Assembly: GCF_026151205.1 (NCBI RefSeq)
Contig: NC_087083.1
Location: forward strand, 3,238,536 to 3,302,535
DNA length: 64,000 bases
Direction of reading: 5' to 3'
DNA from: Bolinopsis microptera
Taxonomy: Eukaryota; Ctenophora; Tentaculata; Lobata; Bolinopsidae
Positions 1 to 10,686 of this stretch are shown here, one piece after another. Under the pieces are notes generated by a model. The model was not told where the DNA came from. It saw nothing but the letters and a program-made list of their open reading frames with translations, and ran no database searches. Each line of letters opens with the position of its first letter. The first letter of the stretch is position 1. The position numbers and the translations under genes were made by a program.

Positions 1-194
1 CTGATGAGTTATCAGGTTGCTTCAAAGACGAAAATCAGGTAAGGTACATAACTATAAGGTATGCACTTAAATTAACATCATTATTTACACTTAAAACTAA
101 AATAAAACAAACGCACTGAATTGGCACTAATCTGTATATTTCTCAGGACGCAAATAATTAATTAATTAATTAAGTATGATTTCAGTAAAATATG

Positions 195-1049
195 GGTCAT
201 AGCCCAGACAAGGCTGGTCGGTCGGAGGTTCGTCGACCTCCGACCGACCTCCGACCGGCGCTCGACCGGCGCCCGACCGACCTCCGACCAACCTCCGACC
301 AACCTCCGACCGGCGTTCACCTACGGCCGACCGACCTCCGACCGGACTCCGAACGACCTCCGACCGACCCCCGACCGGCGCCCGACCGGCGCCCGACCGA
401 CCTCCGACCGACCTCAGACCGACCTCCGACCGACCTCCGACCGACCTCCGACCGGCGCCCGACCGACCTCCGACCGACCTCCGACCGACCTCCGACCGAC
501 CTCCGATCGACCTCCGACCGACCTCCGAACGACCTCCGACCGACCCCCGACCGGCGCCCGACCGACCTCCGACCGACCTCCGGCCGACCTCCGACCGGCG
601 CCCGACCGATCTCCGACCGACCTCCGACCGACCTCCGACCGACCTCCGATCGACCTCCGACCGACCTCCGAACGACCTCCGACCGACCCCCGACCGGCGC
701 CCGACCGACCTCCGACCGACCTCCGACCGACCTCAGACCGACCTCCGACCGACCTCCGAACGACCTCCGACCGGCGCTCGACCGGCGCCCGACCGACCTC
801 CGACCAACCTCCGAACGACCTCCGACCAACCTCCGACCGGCGTTCACCTACGGCCGACCGACCTCCGACCGACCTCCGAACGACCTCCGACCGACCCCCG
901 ACCGGCGCCCGACCGGCGACCGACCGACCTCCGACCGACCTCAGACCGACCTCCGACCGACCTCCGACCGACCTCCGACCGACCTCCGACCGACCTCCGA
1001 CCAACCTCCGACCGACCTCCGACCGACCAGCCTTGTCTGCGCTATGACC
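195..1049. repeat. 11-bp GC-rich minisatellite bounded by 35-bp inverted repeats
   Basis: About 70 tandem copies of an 11-bp unit (consensus GACCGACCTCC, with GACCGGCGCCC and GAACGACCTCC variants). Both outer edges carry the same 35-bp sequence in opposite orientation (195-229 and 1015-1049, one mismatch), beginning GGTCATAGC and running through ACAAGGCTGG into the array. Eleven is not a multiple of three, so long open frames appear on both strands with an 11-residue periodicity; I treat these as by-products, not genes. The terminal inverted repeats suggest a mobile or foldback unit whose interior has expanded. No target-site duplication is evident. Confidence 0.85.
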
Positions 1050-1575
1050 GATTTTGTCGCTGCCCCTCAGTAGGAACCCCTCTTCACATGACATTGTCAG
1101 CACTGTTCCTGCTTCTACCGGGAATGTTGCATTTGTTGTGAGCTGACGTTTTGTCACGTTTTGTGTTGTTAAATCAACAGGTTCTTTGGTAAAAGCGTCA
1201 TTATTCTGTGAACGCAATGGTGACTAAGTTACTGAAAACTTATCTGTAGAAACATTTTATAGTAGGGCGCAGGTTTGTTGTCTGTTTGGTTGATATGGCT
1301 AGTAAATATTACTCAACACTCGGGTCAAGCTATTGTCCATTTTTTAATAATTTGTAATACTAAAAGAAATATGTAGTATTCTGTGGACCTTAAATAGACT
1401 CAAGTTTGTTATTTTCGGTTTTATCTTTAACGTAAACTTAAGAACTTAAAGAAGGAAAAAAAGGAAATGCTATAACGGCGAACAAAAATTAACATCTATA
1501 ACAATTTCATCAGATTTCAGAATCCGGTTGAATATCAGTACATACCTTTCATTGTACAACAGCATTTTCAAAAGT
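1050..1575 (+). repeat. Dispersed repeat, copy 1 (second copy at 30650)
   Basis: Starts exactly at the outer edge of the minisatellite and matches 30650-31205 closely, in the same orientation, for several hundred bases (both begin ATTTTGTCGCTGCCCCTCAG). Small indels accumulate towards the right end and similarity fades near 1575. No coding capacity seen. Identity of the repeat family is unknown. Confidence 0.75.
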
Positions 1576-2160
1576 TCGTGGATCAGGACGTAAATACATA
1601 CAAAGTTGAAAAGAAAAATGTAACAAAAACGTTCATTAACTAATTCCTTTATATTTACTGACTCAATTATTTGAATACTTATAGATGTGCACTACGGGTC
1701 CTTTTATTTAATAAAAAATGTGCGAAAAATCAATTAGTAATTATATGTAGGTTAAGACTGAGAAATCACAGCACACAAAATTCCAAATTGTTAAAACCTT
1801 AAAATTTAAAATTATTTATCAATTCAGTCCAACTTTTCTAATTCTAATAAAAATAGTGTGATTGTTTCTTATCATCATCCTCGTTATAAAATGTGTTGTC
1901 GCACCTTGTAAAATAGTTGAACAAATTTATTTAGCTCCCGATTAAACTCGTTTTTGTTCCGTTTCTTTACACCATCTGTTAATAATTTATATTTATTTTA
2001 TCTTCTTACTTCTAATGTTAAAACTTGCAGGAAGATATTCAAATGAATATTGTCTGTACAAACTGCCAACTTTACTCACTTAGTCAGTGGAGAATTTTAA
2101 AGAGAGTATTTCCATTTTTACTTTTCATATGAGCGGGTATAGGCCATATAGATCGATTGT
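1576..2160. other. AT-rich non-coding stretch
   Basis: AT-rich sequence without a convincing open frame, tandem repeat or inverted repeat. I see nothing further in it. Confidence 0.5.
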
Positions 2161-2164
2161 TAAA

Positions 2165-2257
2165 ATGTCAAACTTTATTCTTGCATTCTGCTTTTGCTGC
2201 ACGTTAGGGGCCATCATATCGGAAAATGAATATGGGGAATTAATGTTCGCTGGTAAT
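2165..2257 (+). CDS. Possible signal-peptide first exon (orphan)
   Basis: An ATG opens a 31-codon frame beginning MSNFILAFCFCCTLGA, which has the hydrophobic core and small-residue exit of a secretory signal peptide. A possible splice donor (GCTG then GTAATT) lies at its end, just before a stop. No downstream exon with matching phase was recognised, so this could be a dead first exon or chance. Low confidence. Confidence 0.2.
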
Positions 2258-3310
2258 TGAAATGCCAAGTTTTAGTGTATTCCTTCCAAAGCCCAGTAAT
2301 TGTATCTGTCAACTGAATCTAATGTATTTTAGGCGTGATGGTGTGATTTTTACCAGTCACCATAAACAAATGTAGGAATTCTTTAAATTGTTCAAATACT
2401 GACCTTTACAACTATAAATAACTAAAGATGCAAATTTAAACAGTCCACCTCGTCCCAGTCCACAACACATGTCCACTATACTTGTTAATGTCTGTTCTCT
2501 GCAGGTGTATCTAGATAAGCACGGTAGCGGGGTGTCCAGAAAGCAGCCTAGGGTTTCCACTCCCGATCTGAAAAAAAAGCCGAGACGGACATATCCCGTC
2601 TCCCCATCATCATAGAGACGCCTCCTCCACCTAAAGAGGCGAGGTCTGGTTCTGAGGCGGAAAGTGAGGCGACTACTGGAGCCCACACTAGACCTGCCAC
2701 CACAGCCACTGAGGTGACTGCTCAGTACTGAACTGAACTGATAAACTGAGCCGAACTGAGAGAGCTGGGTTTTAGGCTTTTGGTGAGCTTTTGGAGTAGA
2801 TTTGGAGTGAATTTTTTGTGATCTCACGAAATCTCTGAAATCCCAAGAAATTTGTTGTTTGTAGTTTTCAGATCCATGTAATGTGTAAATAGTTTTTTTG
2901 TCGCAGAATATTTATTTAATGTCACGGTCAGTAAGGTTTCGGTATTTCGATTTCCGGACTTTTATTTAACAGTTGCTCACTGCTCAGCCAATCAGCCAAA
3001 TTTTTGAAACAAAAACAATACATATTTTTATTGACCTGGCTGGTAATATCAAACATTTTTATCTATGATTTATCTTGACGGATGTTACTCCTCTAAATTT
3101 CTTCGAAGTAGCGCGCGCCGCTTTCTTCTCGAAATGTTGCCAGTCTAGTTGCCCGATGGCAAATGCTACGAAGTAGCGCGCGCCGGGCCAGACCATTAAC
3201 AATGGTTAATGATTTATCGCATTGTCCATGGCTTGAGCCGATAAGGTAGGTATATTATAAATACTAAATTTGGTTTCATTTCATTAATTTATAATTGCAA
3301 CTTTAACTCA
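2258..3310. other. Non-coding; short direct repeat of a GC-rich 17-mer
   Basis: Contains a Ser/Thr/Pro-rich reading frame around 2503-2740 broken by stops and of unknown origin. At about 3104-3192 the 17-mer CGAAGTAGCGCGCGCCG occurs twice, roughly 65 bp apart, in otherwise AT-rich DNA. A 17-bp tandem duplication around GTACTTTTCGAGTACA lies just before 3350. No gene supported. Confidence 0.5.
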
Positions 3311-3344
3311 CTGTACTTTTCGAGTACAATTGTACTTTTCGAGT

Positions 3345-4466
3345 ACAGAGAAAACACCAACAGAGACAAGAAGAGATGGGACTACACCAAGGAGCTGACT
3401 AATAGGGAGAGAGACCTCTACTTCAAAGAACTGATTGGCTACGTGCAGACCAGGGAAGGAGCAGGAATTGGATTCGGTGATCAGAGGAGGAAGAAGAACA
3501 AAAAGGAGCAACTGGTGGAGATAATTAAGTCTCTGAAAGAAGAGGAGCTCCTTCAAACTCTGTACGATAAGAGAGTCCAGGGAAAGTTTCTAACCTGGGA
3601 GAACACCATGCAGCTAGACACTGGCTGGCGAAGCCTGCTGTATACCTTGAGCCCCGAGCTGACAAAGTTCCACCTAAATGCCATCCACGACGTTGCAACA
3701 TGCAAGTACACCTAGCAACCTCCAGCTTTGGAACTACCGCTCCACGAACAACTGTCCCCTTTGTGGGCGTCAGCAGTGCAACCTAAAGCACATTCTAACG
3801 TGTTGCCCAGTGTCGCTTAAACAAGGAAGATACAATTGGAGACATGATCAGGTGCTCAGGGTAATCGTGCAACCAATTGCAGAGAAGCTGAGGGAGATAA
3901 ACAGTGCTACCCCAAAGACAGAAGTAAAGAGAGAGTGGAGGAAATTCGTATCCGGAAAAGGAACCTACAGGAAACCCGAAGTACGGCTTACAGAGGAACC
4001 TCATCTTCTAGAGGAGGGTAACGACTGGAAACTTGTGTTTGATGAGGACGAAAGGACAAGACAATTCCCCCAACATATCGTCAACACAGCTCTCAGACCT
4101 GATGTGGTAATATACTCTAACACACTCAGGAAAGTCATCCTGATAGAGCTGACCTGTGGAAACGAGGAGAACTTTGAGGACCAGAGATCCCGGAAAGAGA
4201 AGAGATACGAAGAGCTAATGGTGGAGATCGAGACCGCAGGCTGGGAAGGATATCTCTTTACAGTAGAAGTTGGATGTCGTGGATTCTACCACCACACATT
4301 ACCCCGAATTTTCAACTTCCTTAACATCACCCGGGCAAAGAAGAAGAGGGCACTTAACACAACAGCGGTGGTGGCCCTGAAAGGTTCCTACACTATCTGG
4401 CTTAGTCGCTACAACAAGACCTGGAGTGACAACTGGCAGCTGGCCGAAAGACCCTGCCCAGTTTAA
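3345..4466 (+). pseudogene. 5'-truncated retroelement C-terminus: zinc finger plus nuclease-like domain
   Basis: The frame is open from upstream of 3345 to 3715, then shifts by one base near 3710 and continues to the stop at 4466. The two parts join across CKYT and PSNLQLWNY. The second part has a CxxC-Hx4C-type finger (CPLCGRQQ...HILTCC). Further on is a block resembling the PD-(D/E)XK-like segment found at the C-terminus of many invertebrate retroelement polyproteins (RPDVVIYS...ILIELTCGNEE). Reverse transcriptase is absent, so this is a 5'-truncated, frameshifted relic. Assignment to a retroelement C-terminus rests on remembered family patterns; a host origin is unlikely. Confidence 0.6.
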
Positions 4467-5156
4467 CCCTGATGAACAGCTGAACGTTGGGCCCTTAAAA
4501 CGTCGTTGAAAGCTACATCTGGGGTCGTAAGTCCCAGACATCAGAAGAAGTCAGAGAGTGTAGAAGATTCTGCGTCTGAAAAGACTAGAGAATTGAGGTA
4601 AATATAGTTGGTTTGGTCTCTTCACTAAATGCTTCTTAATGCATTTAAGATCTTACCTGTATAACTATCAATACCATAACGGTAACAATACTTCATTGCG
4701 AGTTCTCCTGTCTTGTTACTAAAACTGTGATTTTAAAATTTTAATTATAAATGTGAGATGTCATTGCGCATGTTTTTCAAAGATAAAGCTATTTTACGTT
4801 TATATATTTTGGAAATGCAATTGAATATTTCATATTTTGTTCTTTCCAATTTGAAGTTGAAGTGAAACTAAACTTTTGATAAAATGGTAGAGTCACAATT
4901 TGTCTAGACCGACAGTTTTATAGTTTATAGTTAAACTTAACATCGTCCATTTAATTGATGCCCACCGAGACAATCCGTTTGAAACACTATCAAAAGAATA
5001 ATTTCCGCCTAACGTCAACAAATCCAACATTGCAGTTATAGTTATACTTAGTCGAAGTGGGGATCGCCTTAAGGCGGAAATTATATTAAATGCTTGAATA
5101 TTTCGGAAACAGCACAAGCTCTAGCTTTGGTCATCTTTGGTTAGCAATTGGTTACA
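4467..5156. other. Intergenic, downstream of the LDLa receptor gene
   Basis: AT-rich sequence between the retroelement relic and the stop codon of the minus-strand receptor. No gene, tandem repeat or strong inverted repeat seen; it probably contains the 3' UTR of the receptor. Confidence 0.5.
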
Positions 5157-8100
5157 TCATCGCCTCCCTTGGGTTCTTGTTGAACACTGCTTTGTAACTG
5201 AACATTTGATCCGAGATTTTGTGGCGATTTTGTGGCGTTTTTGTTCTGGAGGAGTCATCGCTGGTGATATATCTCCTGGAGCAACTGTTGTGTGGGCTCT
5301 CACGTGTGAAGTATCTTGAGTTTGAATTTGATTCATCTCTAACTCACTAGTCACTGCAGCCACAGGAGCTTCTGTCCTAAACGGTTCTCTTAATACTCTA
5401 ACTATTTTTGATAACAATACACTAACAGTTTCATCGTATAGTAGAGGATTGATGACTGAGTTAATGGGCAGGACGACAATGGAAAACAGGGAGTAATAAG
5501 GACTAGCGTCTGTCACTTCCAAAGAGTGGAGAAAACACATAACAATAAATGGTATCCAGCAACAGAAATCTGTCCCAATGATTAGAGTTACTTTTCTTTG
5601 AAGTCGCTTGTTTCTATTTCTAAGTTGCTCGTTTCCATTATTGTTAGCACATTGATTCGATGATCTGGCTGATATGAAATTAATGATAATATAAGCCACG
5701 GTAATCACTGCAAAGCATATGATGTTAAGAAGCAGTGTACACCACACATAAATCCGTTGAGGATCATCAGAAGTGACAAAATATTTGAAGAGGCATACTC
5801 CTGCGTTTCCGTAGAAATGAACCTGGTTCCTGGTGATTCCTCCAGCTACATACTCATCACTAAACATACTCATCACCAATCTGTCTATGTTTTTCCATGA
5901 GAGATCTTTATTTCTCATCCTTCCAAAGTATTCTTTAAAGATCTCGAGATGTTTAGATTTAGTCACAGATCCGACGAAAAGTGGGCTTCTGGGATAGTTG
6001 ATTCCGTTGACGAAGTAGTCTTCAAAGAGCTCAAACAAGGGCACTGCTGCCATTAAGCAGGAAGCTATGAGAATTAAGGTACCAATCAAAAATACGGGAA
6101 TGCTCGATTTTAAATTCGTTTCATCGCTGATAGATAATTTGCTCACTCTCAATAACCTGCTCAAACTCAAGACTGTCATTGAAAAGAGTGATAGCTGAGA
6201 ACCCACAGTATTGATGATTCCCACGATAGCGCATGATGTACTGGTTAACCATTCGAATCTGTTGGGACAATAATCATGGTAGTACACTCTGTGATAGATA
6301 GATATAGCTAAAAGATATACCCCTATCAAAAGGTCACCAAATGCTATGAGGAGGATGATAAGTTTGTTAAGAAGCATTGCCACTGTAGCAGCTTTTCTTA
6401 AAGTATACATCCCCCTCATAATTATGATGATGTTCAAAAGTGTCGCTAATGAGCCTAAAAGCCAGGCTACAGTTGTGAGAACAGTATTCTCAATGATCCG
6501 TACATTACATCTATCATTACATTCGTCTGAATAGTCTATACAGTCTGGTTTCCCATCGCAGACACTAGAAAGAGGAATATATTCTGTATCATTTGGGCAC
6601 TGAAAATGGTTATTACACAGTATTTCGTCGGAGAAATCCTTGCAATCATCTGCCAAGTTACAAACCTGCTCGTAAGGAATACATCTGCCATTTTCACAAG
6701 GAAACAAATTGTTGTGGTATTTGTTGTCTCCATACGGCAGAAGAAAGGTCAGAAAGTTGTTATCCGCGAGTGTGTAAACTCTTGAAGGGTACTGCCCAAG
6801 ACATGAATCATGTCTTATAGGATTCTCAAGTGGACAAATGGAAGTGGCACACTGGCCTATGCAGGAAAGATAGACATACATCTCACCGTACACATATTTG
6901 CAGTCAAACTTTGTTTCTGGAACATTCAAGAGGAGCTGTGTTCTTCCAAGAAGTTCATAGCCTAGGTATCCTAAATCTTTCTCCGAACAATTTCCTGCTA
7001 CGTAAGAAAGTTTGTCCAAACCTTTCAGACAGTACGAAACAGACAGGTGGTTGTTATAGCTATCTATCTTTTGGTGGATCCATGGAGAATCAAGAGCTTT
7101 GTGGCAGAGCGCATTCTCATTACCGCAAGTGTTATATTTGTCACACAGAAACTCAAATTCTATATGTCCAGAAGGAGGAAATCCACATAGGAAAACCTCT
7201 CCACATTCTTCATTATCTTTCTTGAGTCTCATTGTGGCTGGGGTGAAACCACAAGTTGGGTAAACTACTTCTTCATCTATACCATCTTCACAGTCCTTGT
7301 ATTCGTCATTTATCCAGCTCAAAGGTACTTTCAATAATCTGTTCTTCATACCAAATGCTCTTTTACATACAAACTTGCTCATACTACGGCAAGTGACAGG
7401 CAACTCGTCTGCCCCGTTGAAACAATCCTTAACTCTATCGCAAATTTGATGTTTGTGGACCTTACAAGTGATATCAATTCTCACGCACATGTCTTCAAAG
7501 CCGTCATCACAAAGTTGCAGACCTGTGATTCCATGGCATATCATTCTGTCAGCAACGGACACAGGGTAGCCGCCTCTAAAACATGTTAGGTTTGCAATTG
7601 AGGGGTCTGTGCAGTTTAGTTGGTCAGAGTAGTCGTCACAATATGGATATTTATTACGGTATAAGGGAGCACATCTTGTGCCATTTACGATAGGTCTTGT
7701 GATATCATCATTCATAACTCTCTGCTTACACAGCAGTCCTTCTTGACAGTTCATTTCATCTGTTCTATTAATACAATAAGGCCTATTGTCACACATCAAA
7801 AATGCTGATAAGTAACGAGGTCTTTGCAATGTAGAGTCTATAGAATTATAAGTGCAAAAGATCCCATAGGTAAACCCGTTGCAAATTGCCTCATCATCAC
7901 AAAAATAACAATCACAGACCTTATCACACAGACGGTTGGAATCGATCATTTCATTTTCGATTTTCCAAGGATTTCTACAAGTGTATGTATGATCCGTGTC
8001 ATCAGATACTGCACAAGTTTCTGTACTGTATTGAATGTTCTTGCATTCCTCATCATGTTCGCAGATGTCTTCTGAGCCGAATGTAGTATCTCCATTGTCA

Positions 8101-8207
8101 CAGACCGCACGAGCACACAAGAATTTGCTGTGATGATGCGTTTCCTCAATAGCAGTCATCCCCTCTTCACTTCCTTGATAGCAATTCAAGCTTATAGCTC
8201 CGCACAT
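5157..8207 (-). CDS. LDLa-repeat class A GPCR, last exon (exon 4 of 4)
   Basis: This exon encodes 1016 residues; with exons at 10849-10687, 10526-9339 and 8632-8433 the full protein is 1533 residues. It starts after a TTTCAG acceptor, so the ATG at 8207 is an internal Met, not the start. The first ~570 residues are cysteine-rich with many LDL-receptor class A-like repeats. The best pair lies around exon residues 500-570 (NLADDCKDFSDE, DGKPDCIDYSDEC). Seven hydrophobic segments follow from about residue 572, with a SLSRLLRV segment replacing DRY after TM3 and an NPLLY motif in TM7 (about residue 917), then a ~95-residue tail. This resembles relaxin-receptor/GRL101-like receptors in invertebrates. 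It is a plasma-membrane receptor; ligand unknown. Confidence 0.9.
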   Translation of the reverse strand: MCGAISLNCYQGSEEGMTAIEETHHHSKFLCARAVCDNGDTTFGSEDICEHDEECKNIQYSTETCAVSDDTDHTYTCRNPWKIENEMIDSNRLCDKVCDCYFCDDEAICNGFTYGIFCTYNSIDSTLQRPRYLSAFLMCDNRPYCINRTDEMNCQEGLLCKQRVMNDDITRPIVNGTRCAPLYRNKYPYCDDYSDQLNCTDPSIANLTCFRGGYPVSVADRMICHGITGLQLCDDGFEDMCVRIDITCKVHKHQICDRVKDCFNGADELPVTCRSMSKFVCKRAFGMKNRLLKVPLSWINDEYKDCEDGIDEEVVYPTCGFTPATMRLKKDNEECGEVFLCGFPPSGHIEFEFLCDKYNTCGNENALCHKALDSPWIHQKIDSYNNHLSVSYCLKGLDKLSYVAGNCSEKDLGYLGYELLGRTQLLLNVPETKFDCKYVYGEMYVYLSCIGQCATSICPLENPIRHDSCLGQYPSRVYTLADNNFLTFLLPYGDNKYHNNLFPCENGRCIPYEQVCNLADDCKDFSDEILCNNHFQCPNDTEYIPLSSVCDGKPDCIDYSDECNDRCNVRIIENTVLTTVAWLLGSLATLLNIIIIMRGMYTLRKAATVAMLLNKLIILLIAFGDLLIGVYLLAISIYHRVYYHDYCPNRFEWLTSTSCAIVGIINTVGSQLSLFSMTVLSLSRLLRVSKLSISDETNLKSSIPVFLIGTLILIASCLMAAVPLFELFEDYFVNGINYPRSPLFVGSVTKSKHLEIFKEYFGRMRNKDLSWKNIDRLVMSMFSDEYVAGGITRNQVHFYGNAGVCLFKYFVTSDDPQRIYVWCTLLLNIICFAVITVAYIIINFISARSSNQCANNNGNEQLRNRNKRLQRKVTLIIGTDFCCWIPFIVMCFLHSLEVTDASPYYSLFSIVVLPINSVINPLLYDETVSVLLSKIVRVLREPFRTEAPVAAVTSELEMNQIQTQDTSHVRAHTTVAPGDISPAMTPPEQKRHKIATKSRIKCSVTKQCSTRTQGRR

Positions 8208-8432
8208 CTGAAATATAATAATCTTATTCCCATTTTCTAAGATGAAAATTCTAGTAAAGCAACACTATGTTGTCATGAATATTATAATTGTGTGTCAGAC
8301 CTGTCCCGTACTTTGACAAGCCACTAATGTATCATCGCCATATAAACGCTCCATCTTTAAGTCAAGGATAAGTCCGTGGTCACCATTTTAAGATACTCAC
8401 TTCATTTAAAATCAATTTATTAACAGTTTTAC

Positions 8433-8632
8433 CTGGTAAAACTTAGGATCGTTAGGGCATGCCTCAGAAAATTGTTGGTACTTGCAGCTTAGTTTTAATT
8501 TTACCACCGAGTAATAATCGTTAGAATTCGGACACTTGAAGAACGTCTCAGTCTTGTTTGTGGCCTCATCTACAAATGTGCATTGTATCTTTATGTAACC
8601 GTGATGCTGTACGAACTCACAAGTCGTGTTTT
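8433..8632 (-). CDS. LDLa-repeat GPCR, exon 3 (Cys-rich module)
   Basis: 200-bp exon with TTTCAG acceptor and CAG|GTAAAA donor. It joins the preceding exon in phase 1 (Q-E-NTTCEF) and the next in phase 0 (KFYQ then MCGAIS). It encodes a small four-cysteine module with spacing C...C...C...C over 67 residues, of no family I can name. It lacks an ATG near its start, so it is visible only through splice-phase reasoning. Loss of this exon would remain in frame only if the phases were also altered, so it is likely constitutive. Confidence 0.8.
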
Positions 8633-8675
8633 CTGAAATTCATCAGTCAATGTAAGATATGTTCCCCTATTGTTA

Positions 8676-9208
8676 CAGTGACCCAAAAGTGACTACCCAC
8701 ACGCAACCTCTTAATAATTCACGTAATTTGTCTCCAAATTGCACCATAATTTCAGAGATTATAGATATGGGTCAAACTTAGATTTCCTGTAAGTTTCGTA
8801 AGCCACGCCCAATTACAGTGGGATTATAGATATGGGTCAAACTTAGATTTCCTAAAAGTTTCGTAAGCCACGCCCAATTACGTATCCGATTGATTTTGAA
8901 ATGATCATAACTCAGCCAAATTTTGAATAAATGAACTTGAAACTTTAGGAAAGGTTTTAAATTATCAAGCCAAATGCGTGAAAATTTTTTTGAGTTCTTA
9001 GCTCAAAGCGTTCTCATTTTATGAAGACAATAGTGAAAAAGAGGGAGTGTCACGCCAAGCCCACTGTAATTGGGCGTGGCTTACGAAACTTTTAGGAAAT
9101 CTAAGTTTGACCCATATCTATAATCTCTGAAATTTTGGTACAATTTGGAGACGAATTACGTGAGTTATTAAGAGGTTGCGTGTGGGTAGTCACTTTTGGG
9201 CCAGCCTG
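8676..9208. mobile_element. Mariner-like MITE in the receptor intron
   Basis: The two ends are inverted copies over roughly 140 bp (8676-8820 and 9060-9208). They start CAGTGACCCAAAAGTGAC and, on the other strand, CAGGCTGGCCCAAAAGTGAC, and each is flanked by TA, as expected for Tc1/mariner-type insertion. Part of the left arm (about 8758-8822) is tandemly duplicated to 8885. No transposase frame is present. It lies wholly within the last intron of the LDLa receptor gene. Confidence 0.75.
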
Positions 9209-9338
9209 TATATTCCTGTACTAGGAAATAATTCATTCTTAAATATAGGCCTAGAAGACTGACTGTACGGCAACATCAAATTTCGGTTACATGAACTGAG
9301 ATTACGGAAACGTATCATTACTATAATTACAAAGTTAC

Positions 9339-10526
9339 CTTGGATATGATCCCGTGGCACTTCGGTAACAGCTGTTGCCCATTTGTGAACAGAAGTTGCT
9401 GTTGACGTTGGAAACGTTGGATCTGTAATCAGGATGGATCTGTAATCACCGGATGTGTAATCACTGAAAGAGGGTTTTGCTGTACTAGATTCGTTTTCTT
9501 TTTCAGTTGGACCAGGTTTAGTTGGACCAGGTTGAATTGGCTCAGATTTTGTTGGAGTAAGTTTGGTTGGCTCAGTTTTGGTTGGAGTAGGATCGTTTGG
9601 ACCTGGTTTGGTTGGCTCAGGTTTGGTTGGAACAAGTTTGGTTGGATCAGGTTGAGTTGGCTCAGCTTTGGTTGAGTCAGCTTTGGTTGGCTCGGGTTTG
9701 GTTGGACCAAGTTTGGTTGGACCAAGTTTGTTTGGAGCAAGTTTGGTTGGAGCAAGTTTGGTTGGACCAAGTTTGGTTGGACCAAGTTTGGTTGGAAGAA
9801 GTTTGGTTGGACCAAGTTTGGTTGGAGCAGGTTTGGTTGGCTCAGGTTTGGTTGGAGCAGGATCGGTTGGAGCTGGTTTGGTTGGAGCAGGATCGGTTGG
9901 ATCAGGTTGAGTTGGCTCAGGTTTGATTGGATCAGGTTGAGTTGGCTCAGGTTTGATTGGATCAGGTTGAGTTGGCTCAGGTTGAGTTGGCTCAGGTTGA
10001 GTTGGCTCAGGTTGAGTTGGCTCAGGTTGAGTTGGCTCAGGTTGAGTTGGCTCAGGTTGAGTTGGCTCAGGTTTGATTGGGGTAGGTTGAGTTGGCTCAG
10101 GTTGAGTTGGCTCAGGTTGAGTTGGCTCAGGTTTGATTGGATCAGGTTGAGTTGGCTCAGGTTGAGTTGGCTCAGGTTGAGTTGGCTCAGGTTGAGTTGG
10201 CTCAGGTTGAGTTGGCTCAGGTTGAGTTGGCTCAGGTTGAGTTGGCTCAGGTTTGATTGGATCAGGTTGAGTTGGCTCATGTTGAGTTGGCTCAGGTTGA
10301 GTTGGCTCAGGTTGAGTTGGCTCAGGTTGAGTTGGCTCAGGTTTGATTGGATCAGGTTGAGTTGGCTCGGGTTTGATTGGGGTAGGTTGAGTTGGCTCAG
10401 GTTTGATTGGATCAGGTTGAGTTGGCTCGGGTTTGATTGGGGTAGGTTGAGTTGGATCAGGTTGAGTTGGCTCAGGTTTGGTTGGATCAGGTTTGATTGG
10501 ATCAGGTTTGATTGGATCAGTGTTTT
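9339..10526 (-). CDS. LDLa-repeat GPCR, exon 2 (mucin-like stalk)
   Basis: 1188-bp exon between a TTTCAG acceptor and an AAG|GTAACT donor, open throughout in the frame fixed by the neighbouring exons. Most of it is a tandem pentapeptide of the PEPTQ/PDPTK/LGPTK type, giving a Pro/Thr-rich stalk of about 340 residues expected to be heavily O-glycosylated. The last ~50 residues are non-repetitive and end VTEVPRDHIQ, which echoes the VTEVPWDNNQ ending of exon 1. The other frames of the repeat are also open (Leu/Ser/Asn-rich) but do not fit the splice phases. Confidence 0.8.
9480..10515. repeat. 15-bp coding minisatellite
   Basis: Roughly 68 tandem units of 15 bp (plus-strand consensus GGCTCAGGTTGAGTT, with GGTTTGGTTGGACCA-type units to the left). 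The unit is five codons, so length change preserves the receptor reading frame. Unit variants are grouped: the PEPTQ type lies at 9900-10480 and the LGPTK type at 9600-9900, indicating at least two local expansion rounds. Confidence 0.9.
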
Positions 10527-10686
10527 CTGAAATTTCAAAAAAGTTTAGATGAATTGGTTAGAATATGTTAATAAATTTAGTCATATTATGGTTAGTTATT
10601 TAAACTCATTGAGACTAAGTTATACTTATAGAAAGTACCGTATTTTAAAATAATGAAACATGATTATTCGATTATATAATTAATAC

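Noticed and set aside
1-35. CTGATGAG...CGAAA at the window start, resembling a hammerhead core
   Set aside because: Stem II pairing is only three weak pairs, and neither stem III nor a GTC triplet in the right place is visible; the left side is outside the window.
192-1217. Long open frames on both strands with an Arg/Pro/Asp/Thr- or Gly/Arg/Ser-rich repeat
   Set aside because: They are forced by the 11-bp tandem unit, which lacks stop triplets in most frames; several frames and both strands are open at once.
2357-2827. 156-codon minus-strand frame
   Set aside because: Composition and content look random, no similarity recognised, and the plus strand of the same region is equally open in parts.
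5157-8207. Treating the ATG at 8207 as the true start of the LDLa receptor
   Set aside because: It directly follows a splice acceptor, lacks a signal peptide, and upstream exons join in frame to a clear signal-peptide exon at 10849.
9907-10538. Other-frame products of the 15-bp array (Ser-Trp-Leu-Arg plus strand; Leu-Ser-Gln-Leu-Asn minus strand)
   Set aside because: Only the PEPTQ frame agrees with the splice phases of exons 1-4 of the receptor; the others are shadows.
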